Assembly (NCBI GenBank): GCA_963974935.1
Contig: CAXBEV010000015.1
Location: 29,337-93,336, forward strand
Direction: 5' to 3'
DNA length: 64,000 nucleotides
DNA from: UBA4479 sp963974935
GTDB taxonomy: Bacteria > Pseudomonadota > Alphaproteobacteria > Rhodospirillales > Casp-alpha2
Both the position numbers and the translations under genes were made by a program. Below the pieces are notes generated by a model. It saw only the letters and a list, made by a program, of their open reading frames with translations. It was not told the DNA's origin and searched no databases. Positions 1-8,644 of the stretch are shown here, piece after piece (the first letter of the stretch is position 1; every line of letters begins with the position of its first letter).

Positions 1-66
1 GATGCATCGGGTATGCTTGCAAATGTCGCAGGCAGCGGCGACATCATTACCACATTCGCCGCCTAA
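1..66 (+). CDS. 3' end of an unidentified gene, cut by the window edge
   Basis: Frame 1 is open from the first base to a TAA at 64-66 and encodes only 21 residues ending in GDIITTFAA. The fragment is too short to assign to a family. It lies 35 bp upstream of the next start on the same strand, so it could be co-transcribed with the dehydrogenase that follows. That it is a real coding end is inferred from the open frame and its position. Confidence 0.45.
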   Translation, partial: DASGMLANVAGSGDIITTFAA

Positions 67-101
67 CAAAGGCGATCTACAGACCATAAGGATTTTGCGC
101 G

Positions 102-998
102 ATGAGCAACGGCACCATCTGCATTCTGATGCCAGGCGACATGGGCCACGGGGTATCGCTGGCGCTGCGTGAACACGGCTACGAGACCATCACCGCATTG
201 GATGGTCGCTCCGACCGTACGCGCGGCCTGGCCGAGGCCGGAAAGCTGACCGATGTCGGCACGCTCGATGCCGCCGTCAAAGCCGCCGATATGATCCTCT
301 CGATCCTGCCGCCGACCTTTGCACCCGACCTTGCCGCCGACGTCGCCGCCGCTATGGGCCGAACCGGCGCGACACCGGTGTATGTCGACTGCAACGCGAT
401 CTCGCCCGGCACCGCCGTCAAAATCGGCGAGGCCATCACCGATGCCGGCGCCGCCTTTATTGACTGTGGCATTGTCGGCTTGGCACCGAACAAAAGCGAA
501 AACACCCGGTTTTATGTCTCGGGCAAAGACACGGCGCCGATGCTCGCGCTCGACGGTAAGGGGTTCAAAGTGGTGTCGCTGGGTGATACGCCCGGTCAAG
601 CGTCGGCCCTCAAAATGGCCTATGCGGCCCTGACCAAGGGCAGCTGGACGCTCTGGACCGCCGTGCTGCTGACCGCTGAGCGCAACGGCTTGCTGGAACC
701 GCTGATCGAAGAGCTTGAGCATTCGCAAAGTTCAACGTTAGAGCGTATGCGCGCCATGGTGCCGTTCCTGCCCGCCGACAGCGGGCGCTGGGTCGGCGAG
801 ATGGAAGAAATCGCCAAGACCTTCCGCGAAGCCGACGTCAGCGGCAGTTTTCATGACGGGGCGGCGTGGATGTTCGCGCTGCTGACCGAAACCCCGTTCG
901 CGGACGAGACCCGCGAGACCTTGGATCGCTCACGCACCCTCGAAGACAGCGTGCGGGCCTATGGCGCCGCGCTCGATAAACGCACGTCCAAGAAATGA
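102..998 (+). CDS. NAD(P)-dependent 6-phosphogluconate dehydrogenase-like oxidoreductase (DUF1932 type)
   Basis: The 298-residue protein opens with a Rossmann fold whose dinucleotide loop reads ILMPGDMGHG (about residues 7-16), as in 3-hydroxyisobutyrate/6-phosphogluconate dehydrogenases. The NAD domain runs to about residue 165, and an all-helical C-terminal domain resembles the DUF1932 group. The physiological substrate cannot be read from sequence. The ATG at 102 follows AAGGA at good spacing. The stop overlaps the start of cobD in an ATGA arrangement (995-998), so the two are probably translationally coupled. The pairing could indicate a role near cobamide biosynthesis, but that rests only on neighbourhood. 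Confidence 0.8.
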   Translation: MSNGTICILMPGDMGHGVSLALREHGYETITALDGRSDRTRGLAEAGKLTDVGTLDAAVKAADMILSILPPTFAPDLAADVAAAMGRTGATPVYVDCNAISPGTAVKIGEAITDAGAAFIDCGIVGLAPNKSENTRFYVSGKDTAPMLALDGKGFKVVSLGDTPGQASALKMAYAALTKGSWTLWTAVLLTAERNGLLEPLIEELEHSQSSTLERMRAMVPFLPADSGRWVGEMEEIAKTFREADVSGSFHDGAAWMFALLTETPFADETRETLDRSRTLEDSVRAYGAALDKRTSKK

Positions 999-1972
999 TC
1001 CACCACGGCGGCAATCTCAGCGCCGCCAAGGCGACCTTTGGCGATGCTGTGTCGGGTGGGTGGATCGACTTGTCGACGGGGATCAACCCGGTGCCCTACC
1101 CCGCATCACCGCTGACGCCCGTCGACCTAAACCGCCTGCCGGAACCGGCGGATGAGCAGGCATTGATCGCGGCGGCACGCAGCTATTACGGTGCCGCCCC
1201 TGATTCCGGGATCATCGCCGCCCCAGGCACCCAGGCGCTGATCCAATGGCTGCCCTACGTTCGCCCCATCGGTCGCGTCGATGTGATTGCACCGACCTAT
1301 GGCGAACATGCACCGCGCTGGGCAGATGCCGGGCACACGGTACGCAACATCAACGCACTTGATGAGGCCGACGCCGATGTCGTCGTGATCGTCAATCCGA
1401 ACAATCCCGACGGCCGCACCGCGCCGAGGGATGCGCTGATCCTGGCTGCGGAACGCCAAGCTGCACGCGGCGGCTTGCTGGTTGTCGATGAAGCGTTCGC
1501 AGACGTGGCACCCGAGGTTTCACTCAGCAATCACGCTATGGACGGATTGCTGGTGCTCCGCTCATTCGGAAAGTTCTTCGGCTTGGCCGGGCTCAGGCTC
1601 GGCTTCGCCATCGGCGATAACACGGTGACTGCACGCCTCGCCGACAAGCTCGGCCCCTGGGCGGTATCGACGCCGGCCCTCTCCATCGGACGAACTGCGC
1701 TCAATGACACCGTATGGCAAATGGCGACCCGCGCGCGGCTGATTGCCGATGCCGCTAAGTTGGACGATTTGCTGAGCGCGGCTGGCTTGGTTTTACTGGG
1801 TGGCACCAACTTGTACCGGCTGATCGAAACCGAAGATGCTGAAGCGCTATATCGCACCCTCGGCCAAGCCGGTATCCTGATCCGCACCTTCCCCACTCAC
1901 CCGCGCTGGGCGCGGTTCGGGCTGCCGGCAACAGAACAACATTGGAATCGGCTGGCTGCGGCTTTGGGATAA
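995..1972 (+). CDS. cobD: Threonine-phosphate decarboxylase of cobalamin synthesis
   Basis: A 325-residue fold-type I PLP enzyme of the CobD/CobC group, which decarboxylates L-threonine 3-O-phosphate to (R)-1-aminopropan-2-yl phosphate, the aminopropanol arm of cobalamin. Diagnostic features are the N-terminal HHGGNLS and LSTGINP segments, the substrate-loop VNPNNPDGR, and the PLP-lysine region SFGKFFGLAGLRLGF. It overlaps the upstream dehydrogenase by 4 bp. The usual partner (cbiB-type adenosylcobinamide-phosphate synthase) is not downstream: a palindromic repeat and a convergent hydrolase follow. In Pseudomonas nomenclature the same enzyme is called CobC. Confidence 0.88.
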   Translation: MIHHGGNLSAAKATFGDAVSGGWIDLSTGINPVPYPASPLTPVDLNRLPEPADEQALIAAARSYYGAAPDSGIIAAPGTQALIQWLPYVRPIGRVDVIAPTYGEHAPRWADAGHTVRNINALDEADADVVVIVNPNNPDGRTAPRDALILAAERQAARGGLLVVDEAFADVAPEVSLSNHAMDGLLVLRSFGKFFGLAGLRLGFAIGDNTVTARLADKLGPWAVSTPALSIGRTALNDTVWQMATRARLIADAAKLDDLLSAAGLVLLGGTNLYRLIETEDAEALYRTLGQAGILIRTFPTHPRWARFGLPATEQHWNRLAAALG

Positions 1973-1984
1973 CCAACCAATACA

Positions 1985-2047
1985 CGTCGCCCCCGCGAAG
2001 GCGGGGGCCCATAGCAAATATGGATTTCCGCCTTCGCGGGAATGACG
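1985..2047. repeat. Dispersed palindromic intergenic repeat
   Basis: Two arms, CCCCCGCGAAGGCGGGGGCC and a near reverse complement ending CGCGGGAATGACG, flank a short AT-rich centre. The same arm motifs recur at 22243-22305, 55499-55560 and 55609-55640, always between genes. Here it lies between convergent cobD and a hydrolase gene and may act as a transcription stop or mRNA-end structure. Confidence 0.8.
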
Positions 2048-2085
2048 ATATGGAGGCTACCAATGGTTGTCTCAGGGCGCGAGCG

Positions 2086-2943
2086 TTAGCCATCCAAAAC
2101 ACCCAACAATGCCGCTTCAAAAACTTCCGGGGTTTCGTACATTACCCAATGGCCGGCGTCGTCGATGATGTGGAGTGGGGCGTCGGACTGAAATTGGCGG
2201 AAGATGTCACGGCGTTTCAGGATTTCATCCTCGCCGCCGGCCGTCGCGTCGTGCACACCCCAGATACCGGACATACGGGCTTGGATATCGGGGAGTGCGT
2301 CGACCAAGTGATTTCCCAGCGACATCGGCCTTGAGCGCACCCGAGAGCGCGCAACGTTTTTGCGATGCGTATAGATCGCCAATGGATCAATTTTCGCCGT
2401 ATCCCAAAGCATCAAAATTTCCAGATTTTTAGCGTGGATCGCGTCCTTCTCATCGTCGCTCATCTCCGGCTTCGGGACCCGAATGCCGAGCACGCGTACA
2501 TGCAAACCTTCGAAGCCGCTGGCACCGACGGCCACATAGGTACGCATGCGATCCCCGGCCATTTTCGCCACCCGAGATCCAATCAGCCCACCGAAGCTAA
2601 AACCTGCGAGATCGAACGTAGGCGCACCGTCCAACACGGCGTCCAAGCCAGCGAAGATCGGCGCAGCGATGATATCGGGGCTCAACGCGCCCTCCGCTTC
2701 CGCGCTATCGCCGAGCCCCGGCATATCACACGTGAGCACGGTGCGTGAACGTCGCAAGCGTTCGACGTTTGCGATCCAGTGAGTCCAAGAACCAAAACCG
2801 CCATGCAACAGCACCAACGGCGGCTTATCGATCGGACCCGCCCAGCGCTGCCAAACCATCTCGCCCGCACCGCAGGGTGTTTTAAGAATTTCTGCCGTCG
2901 CCAACAACGCGTCGACGCGGTCTTTCGGAGGCACTGAGGTCAT
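2086..2943 (-). CDS. Alpha/beta-fold hydrolase
   Basis: 285 residues with the alpha/beta-hydrolase landmarks in order: an oxyanion segment LVLLHGGFGSWTHW near residue 45, the nucleophile elbow GFSFGG near residue 118, and a C-terminal histidine in DDAGHWVMYETPEVF. A likely acid is the Asp in the segment before it. The substrate is unknown; the family covers esterases, C-C hydrolases and dehalogenases. No good ribosome site precedes the ATG, so the start is the least certain part. It is convergent with cobD, with a palindromic repeat between them. Confidence 0.82.
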   Translation of the reverse strand: MTSVPPKDRVDALLATAEILKTPCGAGEMVWQRWAGPIDKPPLVLLHGGFGSWTHWIANVERLRRSRTVLTCDMPGLGDSAEAEGALSPDIIAAPIFAGLDAVLDGAPTFDLAGFSFGGLIGSRVAKMAGDRMRTYVAVGASGFEGLHVRVLGIRVPKPEMSDDEKDAIHAKNLEILMLWDTAKIDPLAIYTHRKNVARSRVRSRPMSLGNHLVDALPDIQARMSGIWGVHDATAGGEDEILKRRDIFRQFQSDAPLHIIDDAGHWVMYETPEVFEAALLGVLDG

Positions 2944-3090
2944 GGTTTTGGGAATCCGATTAAGATGTGTAAGGACGAACTTTGTCCGATCCCAGCGCCG
3001 CTTTCAAGGCATCCGATGATCAATATCGGCAAAGCTTTCCCTGATCGCAAAGCGTGGCATAATGCACGCGCAAACGATATGGAGTTTTAA

Positions 3091-3525
3091 ATGTTCGGGA
3101 TTTTCGGCAAAAGCGAAGACGACATTCAAAAATTGATCGATGAAGGCAAATTTGATGAATTGCCAACCAAAGTCATCGACAGCTTGGCGAAAGACCTGAT
3201 CGTCACCACCGAAGCTAACATGCCCGAATACCGCGTCCTGCGGCGGATCGAAGTGATCACGGCAGAATGCGTATTCGGGATGAACATGTTCAAAGACCTG
3301 TTCGCCGGTATCCGCGATATTTTCGGTGGGCGTTCGTCGGCGGCACAAGGTGTGCTGCGCGATGCCCGACGCACCTGCCTGACCGAGCTTCGTCGCGAAG
3401 CGCTGATGGTCGGCGCAAACGCGGTGATCGCCGTCGATCTCGACTACAACGAGATATCCGGTGACGGCAAAAGTATGTTGTTCGTCGTCGCCACCGGCAC
3501 CGCTGTCACCATCGAGCCCAAATAA
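3091..3525 (+). CDS. YbjQ/UPF0145 family protein
   Basis: 144 residues. The core from about residue 35 on (DLIVTTEANMPEY...GANAVIAVDLDYNEI) matches the YbjQ/UPF0145 family, small beta-rich pentamer-forming proteins sometimes called heavy-metal binding domains but without an established biochemical role. A charged N-terminal extension (MFGIFGKSEDDIQKLIDEG) precedes it. GGAG lies ahead of the ATG. The gene stands alone between a divergent hydrolase and a low-complexity protein. Confidence 0.8.
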   Translation: MFGIFGKSEDDIQKLIDEGKFDELPTKVIDSLAKDLIVTTEANMPEYRVLRRIEVITAECVFGMNMFKDLFAGIRDIFGGRSSAAQGVLRDARRTCLTELRREALMVGANAVIAVDLDYNEISGDGKSMLFVVATGTAVTIEPK

Positions 3526-3627
3526 GTAGAGGCAAACCATGCGTCACGGTTCTCCCATATCCAGTCAACGCCCCGCATTGACGCAGCCCGCCATTCCGGC
3601 AATAGACTTACCCGTGGGAGAGTTGAT

Positions 3628-4677
3628 GTGAGCGACGAAGACATCTATCGGGTTAAATTGATGCGTTGGGGCGACAGCAGTGCGGCTGGGCGCACCGTTA
3701 CGTTGAAACTACCAGACGACACCAACGAGCACCCCTTCAAGAACATGCCCATTGGCGCCAAAAACGGGCAATTGATGGAAATCTCCGTCCGTCTGCTGAA
3801 CGAAGACGGCTCGCCGGTCACGGTGCAACAAAAGTCGCCCAAAAAGACAAAACTCGCAAGAAAACCCACAGCAAAACCTATCGTAAAACCGACAACAGTA
3901 GTGTCGGCCATAGCGCCTGCAGAAAAGCCCGCGCCGAAGAAACGCAGAGTCGTTCGAGTTACGCCGATGGTCGTAGATAAACCCGACGCCACACCGGCGG
4001 AACCCGTCAAAAAGACACGCAAGGCGGTTCTCAAGAACGTGAGCCGCACGAAGGTTATCCATAAACCGGCGCCACAACCACAAACCCCACCGCCAGTCGA
4101 AACACGGACCACGCCACCTGCACCCAAGACAACCGCGCCGCAGCCACCCAGCTACCCACCGGCGCCACCACCAATGCCGTCACCGCCGCCTATGCCCCCC
4201 CCTCCCTCTCAAGACCTGCAGCCCCAGGCGCCGGGCGCCGGGCCCAGCGGTGATCTGGATGCCTACGCGGAACAAATGGGTCAGGCGGCCGAGGCATTGG
4301 CGGCCGTGGCGGATCGTATGGATAAAGAAGACGAAGACGACCGTCCGAAAACCCCACACACCGGGAGTGGCCGCGGTGACAGCGACGGTGAAGAAATGAG
4401 CCTGGGCGAGCGCGCCGTTGTTCGGGCCACCGATCTTTGCAAAGCGGTCGATAAACAGCGGGCTGGGTTTTTCTATTTTATGCGCGCGATGTATCCGAGC
4501 GTGCCGCCGATTGACCCGAACGACGGGTCATGGAGTCGCGACGCCCGCGCCACGCTGGCACGACTGTGCCATCATTGTGAAACAAATACGTTGCCGAGCC
4601 TCGCCGAAGACGAGGACTTGCGCCGCAAGTTTGAAGAGCTTGAAACCGAGTTCGAGCGCCACGAACGCCTGCGCTAA
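3628..4677 (+). CDS. Unrecognised protein with Lys/Pro-rich low-complexity middle
   Basis: 349 residues from a GTG start preceded by GGGAGAG. Three parts are visible: a compact N-terminal segment of about 60 residues (DIYRVKLMRWGDSS...), a long Lys/Ala then Pro-rich stretch (about 65-205, including PPAPPPMPSPPPMPPPP), and an acidic then helical C-terminal domain (about 250-349) with aromatic and His/Cys positions such as LARLCHHCET. There is no signal peptide or membrane segment. The design suggests two folded ends tethered by an extended linker, as in scaffold or envelope-associated proteins; the function is not known to me. Confidence 0.65.
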   Translation: MSDEDIYRVKLMRWGDSSAAGRTVTLKLPDDTNEHPFKNMPIGAKNGQLMEISVRLLNEDGSPVTVQQKSPKKTKLARKPTAKPIVKPTTVVSAIAPAEKPAPKKRRVVRVTPMVVDKPDATPAEPVKKTRKAVLKNVSRTKVIHKPAPQPQTPPPVETRTTPPAPKTTAPQPPSYPPAPPPMPSPPPMPPPPSQDLQPQAPGAGPSGDLDAYAEQMGQAAEALAAVADRMDKEDEDDRPKTPHTGSGRGDSDGEEMSLGERAVVRATDLCKAVDKQRAGFFYFMRAMYPSVPPIDPNDGSWSRDARATLARLCHHCETNTLPSLAEDEDLRRKFEELETEFERHERLR

Positions 4678-4890
4678 ACCCAGCGTTCGCGCCTTCAGTC
4701 AGTCGGATGCGGCCCCTGCAACGGATGTTCTTCCTCGCGTGGCGGCTTTACGTTCGACGTCATCGGCTTTCTCCCAAAAGACATGTGACGATCATTCGAC
4801 TTAATTATTTATAATTTATGACTGATTTGAGATTGATCCGAAAACGGACGTTTATTGGTGCAGTTACGACATCATGACCCATGGTGTGGA
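4678..4890. other. Intergenic stretch without a convincing gene
   Basis: Between the low-complexity protein and the palindromic element at 4891 there is only a short AT-rich patch (about 4800-4850). Small open frames here are continuations of out-of-frame shadows of the preceding gene and lack ribosome sites. I see nothing functional. Confidence 0.5.
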
Positions 4891-4987
4891 TTAATCCTTC
4901 GAGACGCCGCTACGCGGCTCCTCAGGATGAGGATGTTTATTCAAAAACCTCATCCTGAGGAGGCCGAAGGCCGTCTCGAAGGATTAA
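4891..4987. repeat. Long inverted repeat (hairpin element)
   Basis: The left arm (4891-4932, TTAATCCTTCGAGACG... to CTCAGGATGAGG) and the right arm (4948-4987, CCTCATCCTGAGGAGG... to CTCGAAGGATTAA) are nearly complementary over about 40 bp around a 15-bp loop. A solitary half of the same element (TAATCCTTCGAGACGGC) occurs directly after dprA near 19351. It behaves like a dispersed miniature repeat. Confidence 0.8.
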
Positions 4988-5019
4988 CCGGCGTGGAAAT
5001 ATTTTTTGGTGGGAGAAGT

Positions 5020-6342
5020 CTATCGGGTACGCTCCAGCACCGCACAGAAAAATCCGTCGGTACCGGTTGAGGCCGGGCTGAGGCGCAACGCAGGGCCGCT
5101 GGAGGGCGGCGGGCCGCCGACGGTTTCGGACCACACGGCACCAACGTCCAAAACCTCAAAATTATCGTGCCGCGCGGCGAACCAGGCCAACTGCTGTTCG
5201 TTCTCTTCTTGCAGCAATGAACACGTCACATAAATCAAGCGCCCGCCCGGTTTCACCAGCGTGGAGGCATTTTCGAAAATGCTTTGTTGGTTGGCACGGA
5301 TCGCGTCTAGGTCTTCGGGCGTAAACTGCCAGCGGGCGTCGGGATTACGGCGCCAACTGCCGGTGCCGGTGCAAGGCGCATCAATCAGCACCCGATCTGC
5401 ACGCCCGCTGTGTTCTGCCACCCAAGGATCGTTGCTGGCTGAGATCACCCGGCGTTTCACCGCCATCGCGCCTGCGCGCTTAAGCCGCGCCACCATGCGG
5501 TCCATGCGGTACTTGGAAACGTCGAGCGCATACAGCCGCCCGGCGATACCGCCTTCGTGTGCCATGCCTGCGGCGAGTGCCAAGGTCTTGCCCCCTGCCC
5601 CGGCGCAGTAATCGACAACCGTCATCCCGGGTCGCACACCGACCATCAAAGCCGCCAATTGCGAGCCTTCGTCCTGCACATCGACCAATCCGTCTTTAAA
5701 CGCGCGTGTGCCGCCAAGCCGAACCTTGCCGGTGACGCGAATACCGATTGGCGACAACGAGGTCGGCGCGCCGTCGATAAAATCATCGGTCAAGCGCTGC
5801 AAAGCGTCTTCAGGCGTCGCCTTCAACAAATTGACCCGGAGGTCCATAGGCGCCGGTTGGTTCAGCGCCGACATCTCGTCATCAAGCCGCGCGCCCCAAA
5901 GCGCACGGAACGAGCGGTCCATCCATTCCGGATATTCGAGGCGCACGTAGTCCGGCATATCGCGGTTCAACAGCGGGCGCCCATAGAGCGCATCGCACAA
6001 TGCGGACTCCGTCTCGCTCAGCGGGTCCGGGCAATGCCGAGCGCCGGAGAAATAGCCGCTAAGTTCTTCAGGTGATGATCGTTCTTCGAGGATCGCAAAC
6101 GCCAACGTGCGCAATCTGGCATTCGACAGCACCCCAAGGCCGGTGCGCTCAATCCACCAATCTAACTTGGCGCGACGGCGCAGGATGTCATAAACCCGGC
6201 CCGTCACATCGCGACGATCACCCGAGCCGGCAAAGCGACGCTGGCGGAAATAGCCATCAATAACCTGATCCGGGGCCTGATCGGCGGCGTCGATCTCGTC
6301 CAGCAACTCGATGGTCGCCGCCAAGCGGGCGCCGGGCGTCAT
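5020..6342 (-). CDS. rsmB: RsmB/NOP family rRNA (cytosine-5) methyltransferase
   Basis: 440 residues. The SAM-binding motif VDYCAGAGGKTLALA is near residue 240, motif IV DAPCTGTGSWRRNP near 317, and the catalytic-cysteine motif VTCSLLQEEN near 369, the two-cysteine layout of m5C RNA methyltransferases (RsmB methylates 16S C967 in E. coli). An N-terminal helical RNA-binding region fills residues 1-130. The gene follows guaB by 11 bp on the same strand and is probably its operon partner. The exact target (16S or tRNA) is inferred from family resemblance only. Confidence 0.85.
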   Translation of the reverse strand: MTPGARLAATIELLDEIDAADQAPDQVIDGYFRQRRFAGSGDRRDVTGRVYDILRRRAKLDWWIERTGLGVLSNARLRTLAFAILEERSSPEELSGYFSGARHCPDPLSETESALCDALYGRPLLNRDMPDYVRLEYPEWMDRSFRALWGARLDDEMSALNQPAPMDLRVNLLKATPEDALQRLTDDFIDGAPTSLSPIGIRVTGKVRLGGTRAFKDGLVDVQDEGSQLAALMVGVRPGMTVVDYCAGAGGKTLALAAGMAHEGGIAGRLYALDVSKYRMDRMVARLKRAGAMAVKRRVISASNDPWVAEHSGRADRVLIDAPCTGTGSWRRNPDARWQFTPEDLDAIRANQQSIFENASTLVKPGGRLIYVTCSLLQEENEQQLAWFAARHDNFEVLDVGAVWSETVGGPPPSSGPALRLSPASTGTDGFFCAVLERTR

Positions 6343-6353
6343 CTGGCCGCCCC

Positions 6354-7838
6354 TTAACCGTCGGCGCGGTAGTTCGGCGCCTCGCGCGTAATGGTGACGT
6401 CGTGCACATGGCTTTCGCGAAGGCCGGCATTGGTGATACGGCGGAATTTAACGTTGGCTTGCAGCTCAGCCAACGTCGCAGCCCCGGTGTAGCCCATCGC
6501 AGCCCGAAGCCCGCCGATCAACTGATGGATCACGGTACCGATCGGGCCTTTGTAGGGCACGCGCCCTTCGACGCCTTCAGGCACCAGCTTCAGCTTATCG
6601 GATACTTCTTCTTGGAAGTAACGATCCGCCGAGCCCCGCGCCATCGCACCCATGGAGCCCATGCCCCGATAAGCTTTGTAAGACCGACCTTGGAACAACA
6701 ACACTTCGCCCGGGCTTTCGTCGGTACCGGCAAACAACGAGCCGATCATCACCGCCGTCGCACCCGCCGCTAACGCCTTGGCGATGTCGCCGGAATACTT
6801 GATACCGCCGTCTGCGATACACGGGATACCCGCTTTGCGGCATGCTTCGGATGCTTCCATCACGGCTGAGAACTGCGGCATGCCGACACCGGCGACCATG
6901 CGCGTGGTGCAGATCGTGCCCGGCCCGATGCCGATTTTGATACAGTCGGCACCGGCATCGATCAGCGCTTTGGCACCGTCGGGCGTCGCCACATTACCGG
7001 CGATCACTTGCGCATAGTTCGATAATTTTTTGATATTCGATACCGTGCCCAAAACGCCTTCGGAATGGCCGTGCGCGGTATCGACAACAATCACGTCGCT
7101 GCCTGCTGCCAACAAGGCTTCGGCACGCTCAACACCGGCGGCGCCGACACCGACGGCGGCAGCCACGCGAAGCCGACCGTGGTCGTCTTTGCAGGCATTT
7201 GGGAAGCGCTCTTCCTTTTCCATGTCTTTGACTGTGATAAGGCCGACGCAAGAATAATTATCATCGACCACCAACAAACGCTCGATTCGGTATTGGTGCA
7301 GCAAGCGGCGTGCTTCGGTGCCGTCGACGCCTTCTTTGACGGTAATCAACGGCATGTCAGGCGTGTTTTTGGTCATCAACTCGCTGATCGGCTGATCGGG
7401 TTTATCGGCAAAGCGAATGTCACGGTTGGTCAGGATACCAACCAACTTTTTCGAGCCGCGCTCGACCACCGGCATCCCGGAAAAGCCGGTTTCGGCTTTC
7501 AGGCGCAGCGCATCCGCGAGCGTTTGATCGGGGTGGATGGTCAGCGGATCCGAGACCATGCCGCTTTCGAACTTTTTCACACGGCGCACTTCGGCGGCCT
7601 GCTCTTCGATGGTCATGTTCTTGTGCAGAACACCGATACCACCGTTCTGCGCGACCGCGATGGCGAGCTGATGCTCGGTCACCGTATCCATGGCTGAGGA
7701 CAGCAGCGGAATGTTGAGATCGATGCTCTTGGTCAGCTTGGTCCGGGTGTCGGTATCGGCAGGCAACACCTGCGATGCCGCAGGCACCATGAGGACGTCG
7801 TCAAATGTGAGCGCTTCTTCGATTTTGGGCAGTGCCAT
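6354..7838 (-). CDS. guaB: Inosine-5'-monophosphate dehydrogenase
   Basis: 494 residues. Oxidises IMP to XMP, the committed step to GMP; the next enzyme, GuaA, is encoded far away at 50432. The (beta/alpha)8 core starts with EALTFDDVLMVPA, is interrupted by tandem CBS domains (about 95-210), and carries the catalytic-cysteine loop GIGPGTICTTR and the flap RGMGSMGAM. The start chosen is the ATG at 7838, with AGGAG 6 bp ahead; a longer frame extends upstream but has no support. It is followed closely by rsmB. Confidence 0.96.
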   Translation of the reverse strand: MALPKIEEALTFDDVLMVPAASQVLPADTDTRTKLTKSIDLNIPLLSSAMDTVTEHQLAIAVAQNGGIGVLHKNMTIEEQAAEVRRVKKFESGMVSDPLTIHPDQTLADALRLKAETGFSGMPVVERGSKKLVGILTNRDIRFADKPDQPISELMTKNTPDMPLITVKEGVDGTEARRLLHQYRIERLLVVDDNYSCVGLITVKDMEKEERFPNACKDDHGRLRVAAAVGVGAAGVERAEALLAAGSDVIVVDTAHGHSEGVLGTVSNIKKLSNYAQVIAGNVATPDGAKALIDAGADCIKIGIGPGTICTTRMVAGVGMPQFSAVMEASEACRKAGIPCIADGGIKYSGDIAKALAAGATAVMIGSLFAGTDESPGEVLLFQGRSYKAYRGMGSMGAMARGSADRYFQEEVSDKLKLVPEGVEGRVPYKGPIGTVIHQLIGGLRAAMGYTGAATLAELQANVKFRRITNAGLRESHVHDVTITREAPNYRADG

Positions 7839-7927
7839 GACGCCTCCTGATCCCTGTGGCGATGGCGCGTCATCATACACACGGCGAAGCCCTGTACAAG
7901 TACCGACAGCTTGCCCCCCGGTTTACC

Positions 7928-8644
7928 TCACTCCTGATCGGATTCCCTGCCGCGAAACCCCATAGCAACGACATAGATTTCCGCCGAATCGCTACGGCTG
8001 GCCGGCGGTTTGGCATGTTTAACGACCTTAAATTGGCGCTTCAAGGATGCCAAAAGCTGATTTTCGGTACCCCCCTGCAAGACTTTGCCGACAAACGCAC
8101 CGCCCGGGGCCAGCACTTCGGCGGCAAAATCGACGGCGGCTTCCAGTAACACCATAATGCGGAGGTGATCGGTCTGCGTGTGGCCGGTCGCCGATGCCGC
8201 CATATCGGTCAACACAACGTCGGCGGGCCCATTGAGGTGGTGACGCAAGCGCTCGGGCGCATCGTCGTCGAGGAAATCGCCTTGCAGCAGATCGGCGCCG
8301 GCGATGGCCTCAACCTCTAACAAATCGATGCCGACGACGCGCGCATCCTTGCCGGCACGCTCCAGGGCGACTTGAGTCCAACCGCCGGGTGCTGCGCCCA
8401 AATCCAATATCTTGGCACCTTTCGTCAAAAAGTGAAATTTGTCGTCCAACTCGATCAACTTGAACGCGGCACGCGAGCGATACCCCATGCGTTTGGCCTT
8501 TTGCACATAAGGATCGTTCAATTGGCGTTCGAGCCAACGAGTCGAGGATACCTTGCGGCCCCGCGCAGATTTGACGCGAGTGCGCAGCGCGCGATCCGCG
8601 CCGCCCTTTTCGCTGCGACCCTTGCCGCCGCTTTTTGTACTCAT
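7928..8644 (-). CDS. rlmE: 23S rRNA (uridine-2'-O) methyltransferase RlmE
   Basis: 238 residues of the FtsJ/RrmJ family, which methylates U2552 of 23S rRNA in the large subunit. Visible are a basic N-terminus, the substrate-binding YRSRAAFKLIELD, the SAM motif ILDLGAAPGGWTQVA, the catalytic Asp in LTDMAAS, Lys in GKVLQGG and Glu in SAEIYVVAMGF, giving the family K-D-K-E set. Its ATG overlaps the gppA stop (ATGA, 8641-8644), so it is the second gene of a gppA-rlmE operon, as in many alphaproteobacteria. Confidence 0.93.
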   Translation of the reverse strand: MSTKSGGKGRSEKGGADRALRTRVKSARGRKVSSTRWLERQLNDPYVQKAKRMGYRSRAAFKLIELDDKFHFLTKGAKILDLGAAPGGWTQVALERAGKDARVVGIDLLEVEAIAGADLLQGDFLDDDAPERLRHHLNGPADVVLTDMAASATGHTQTDHLRIMVLLEAAVDFAAEVLAPGGAFVGKVLQGGTENQLLASLKRQFKVVKHAKPPASRSDSAEIYVVAMGFRGRESDQE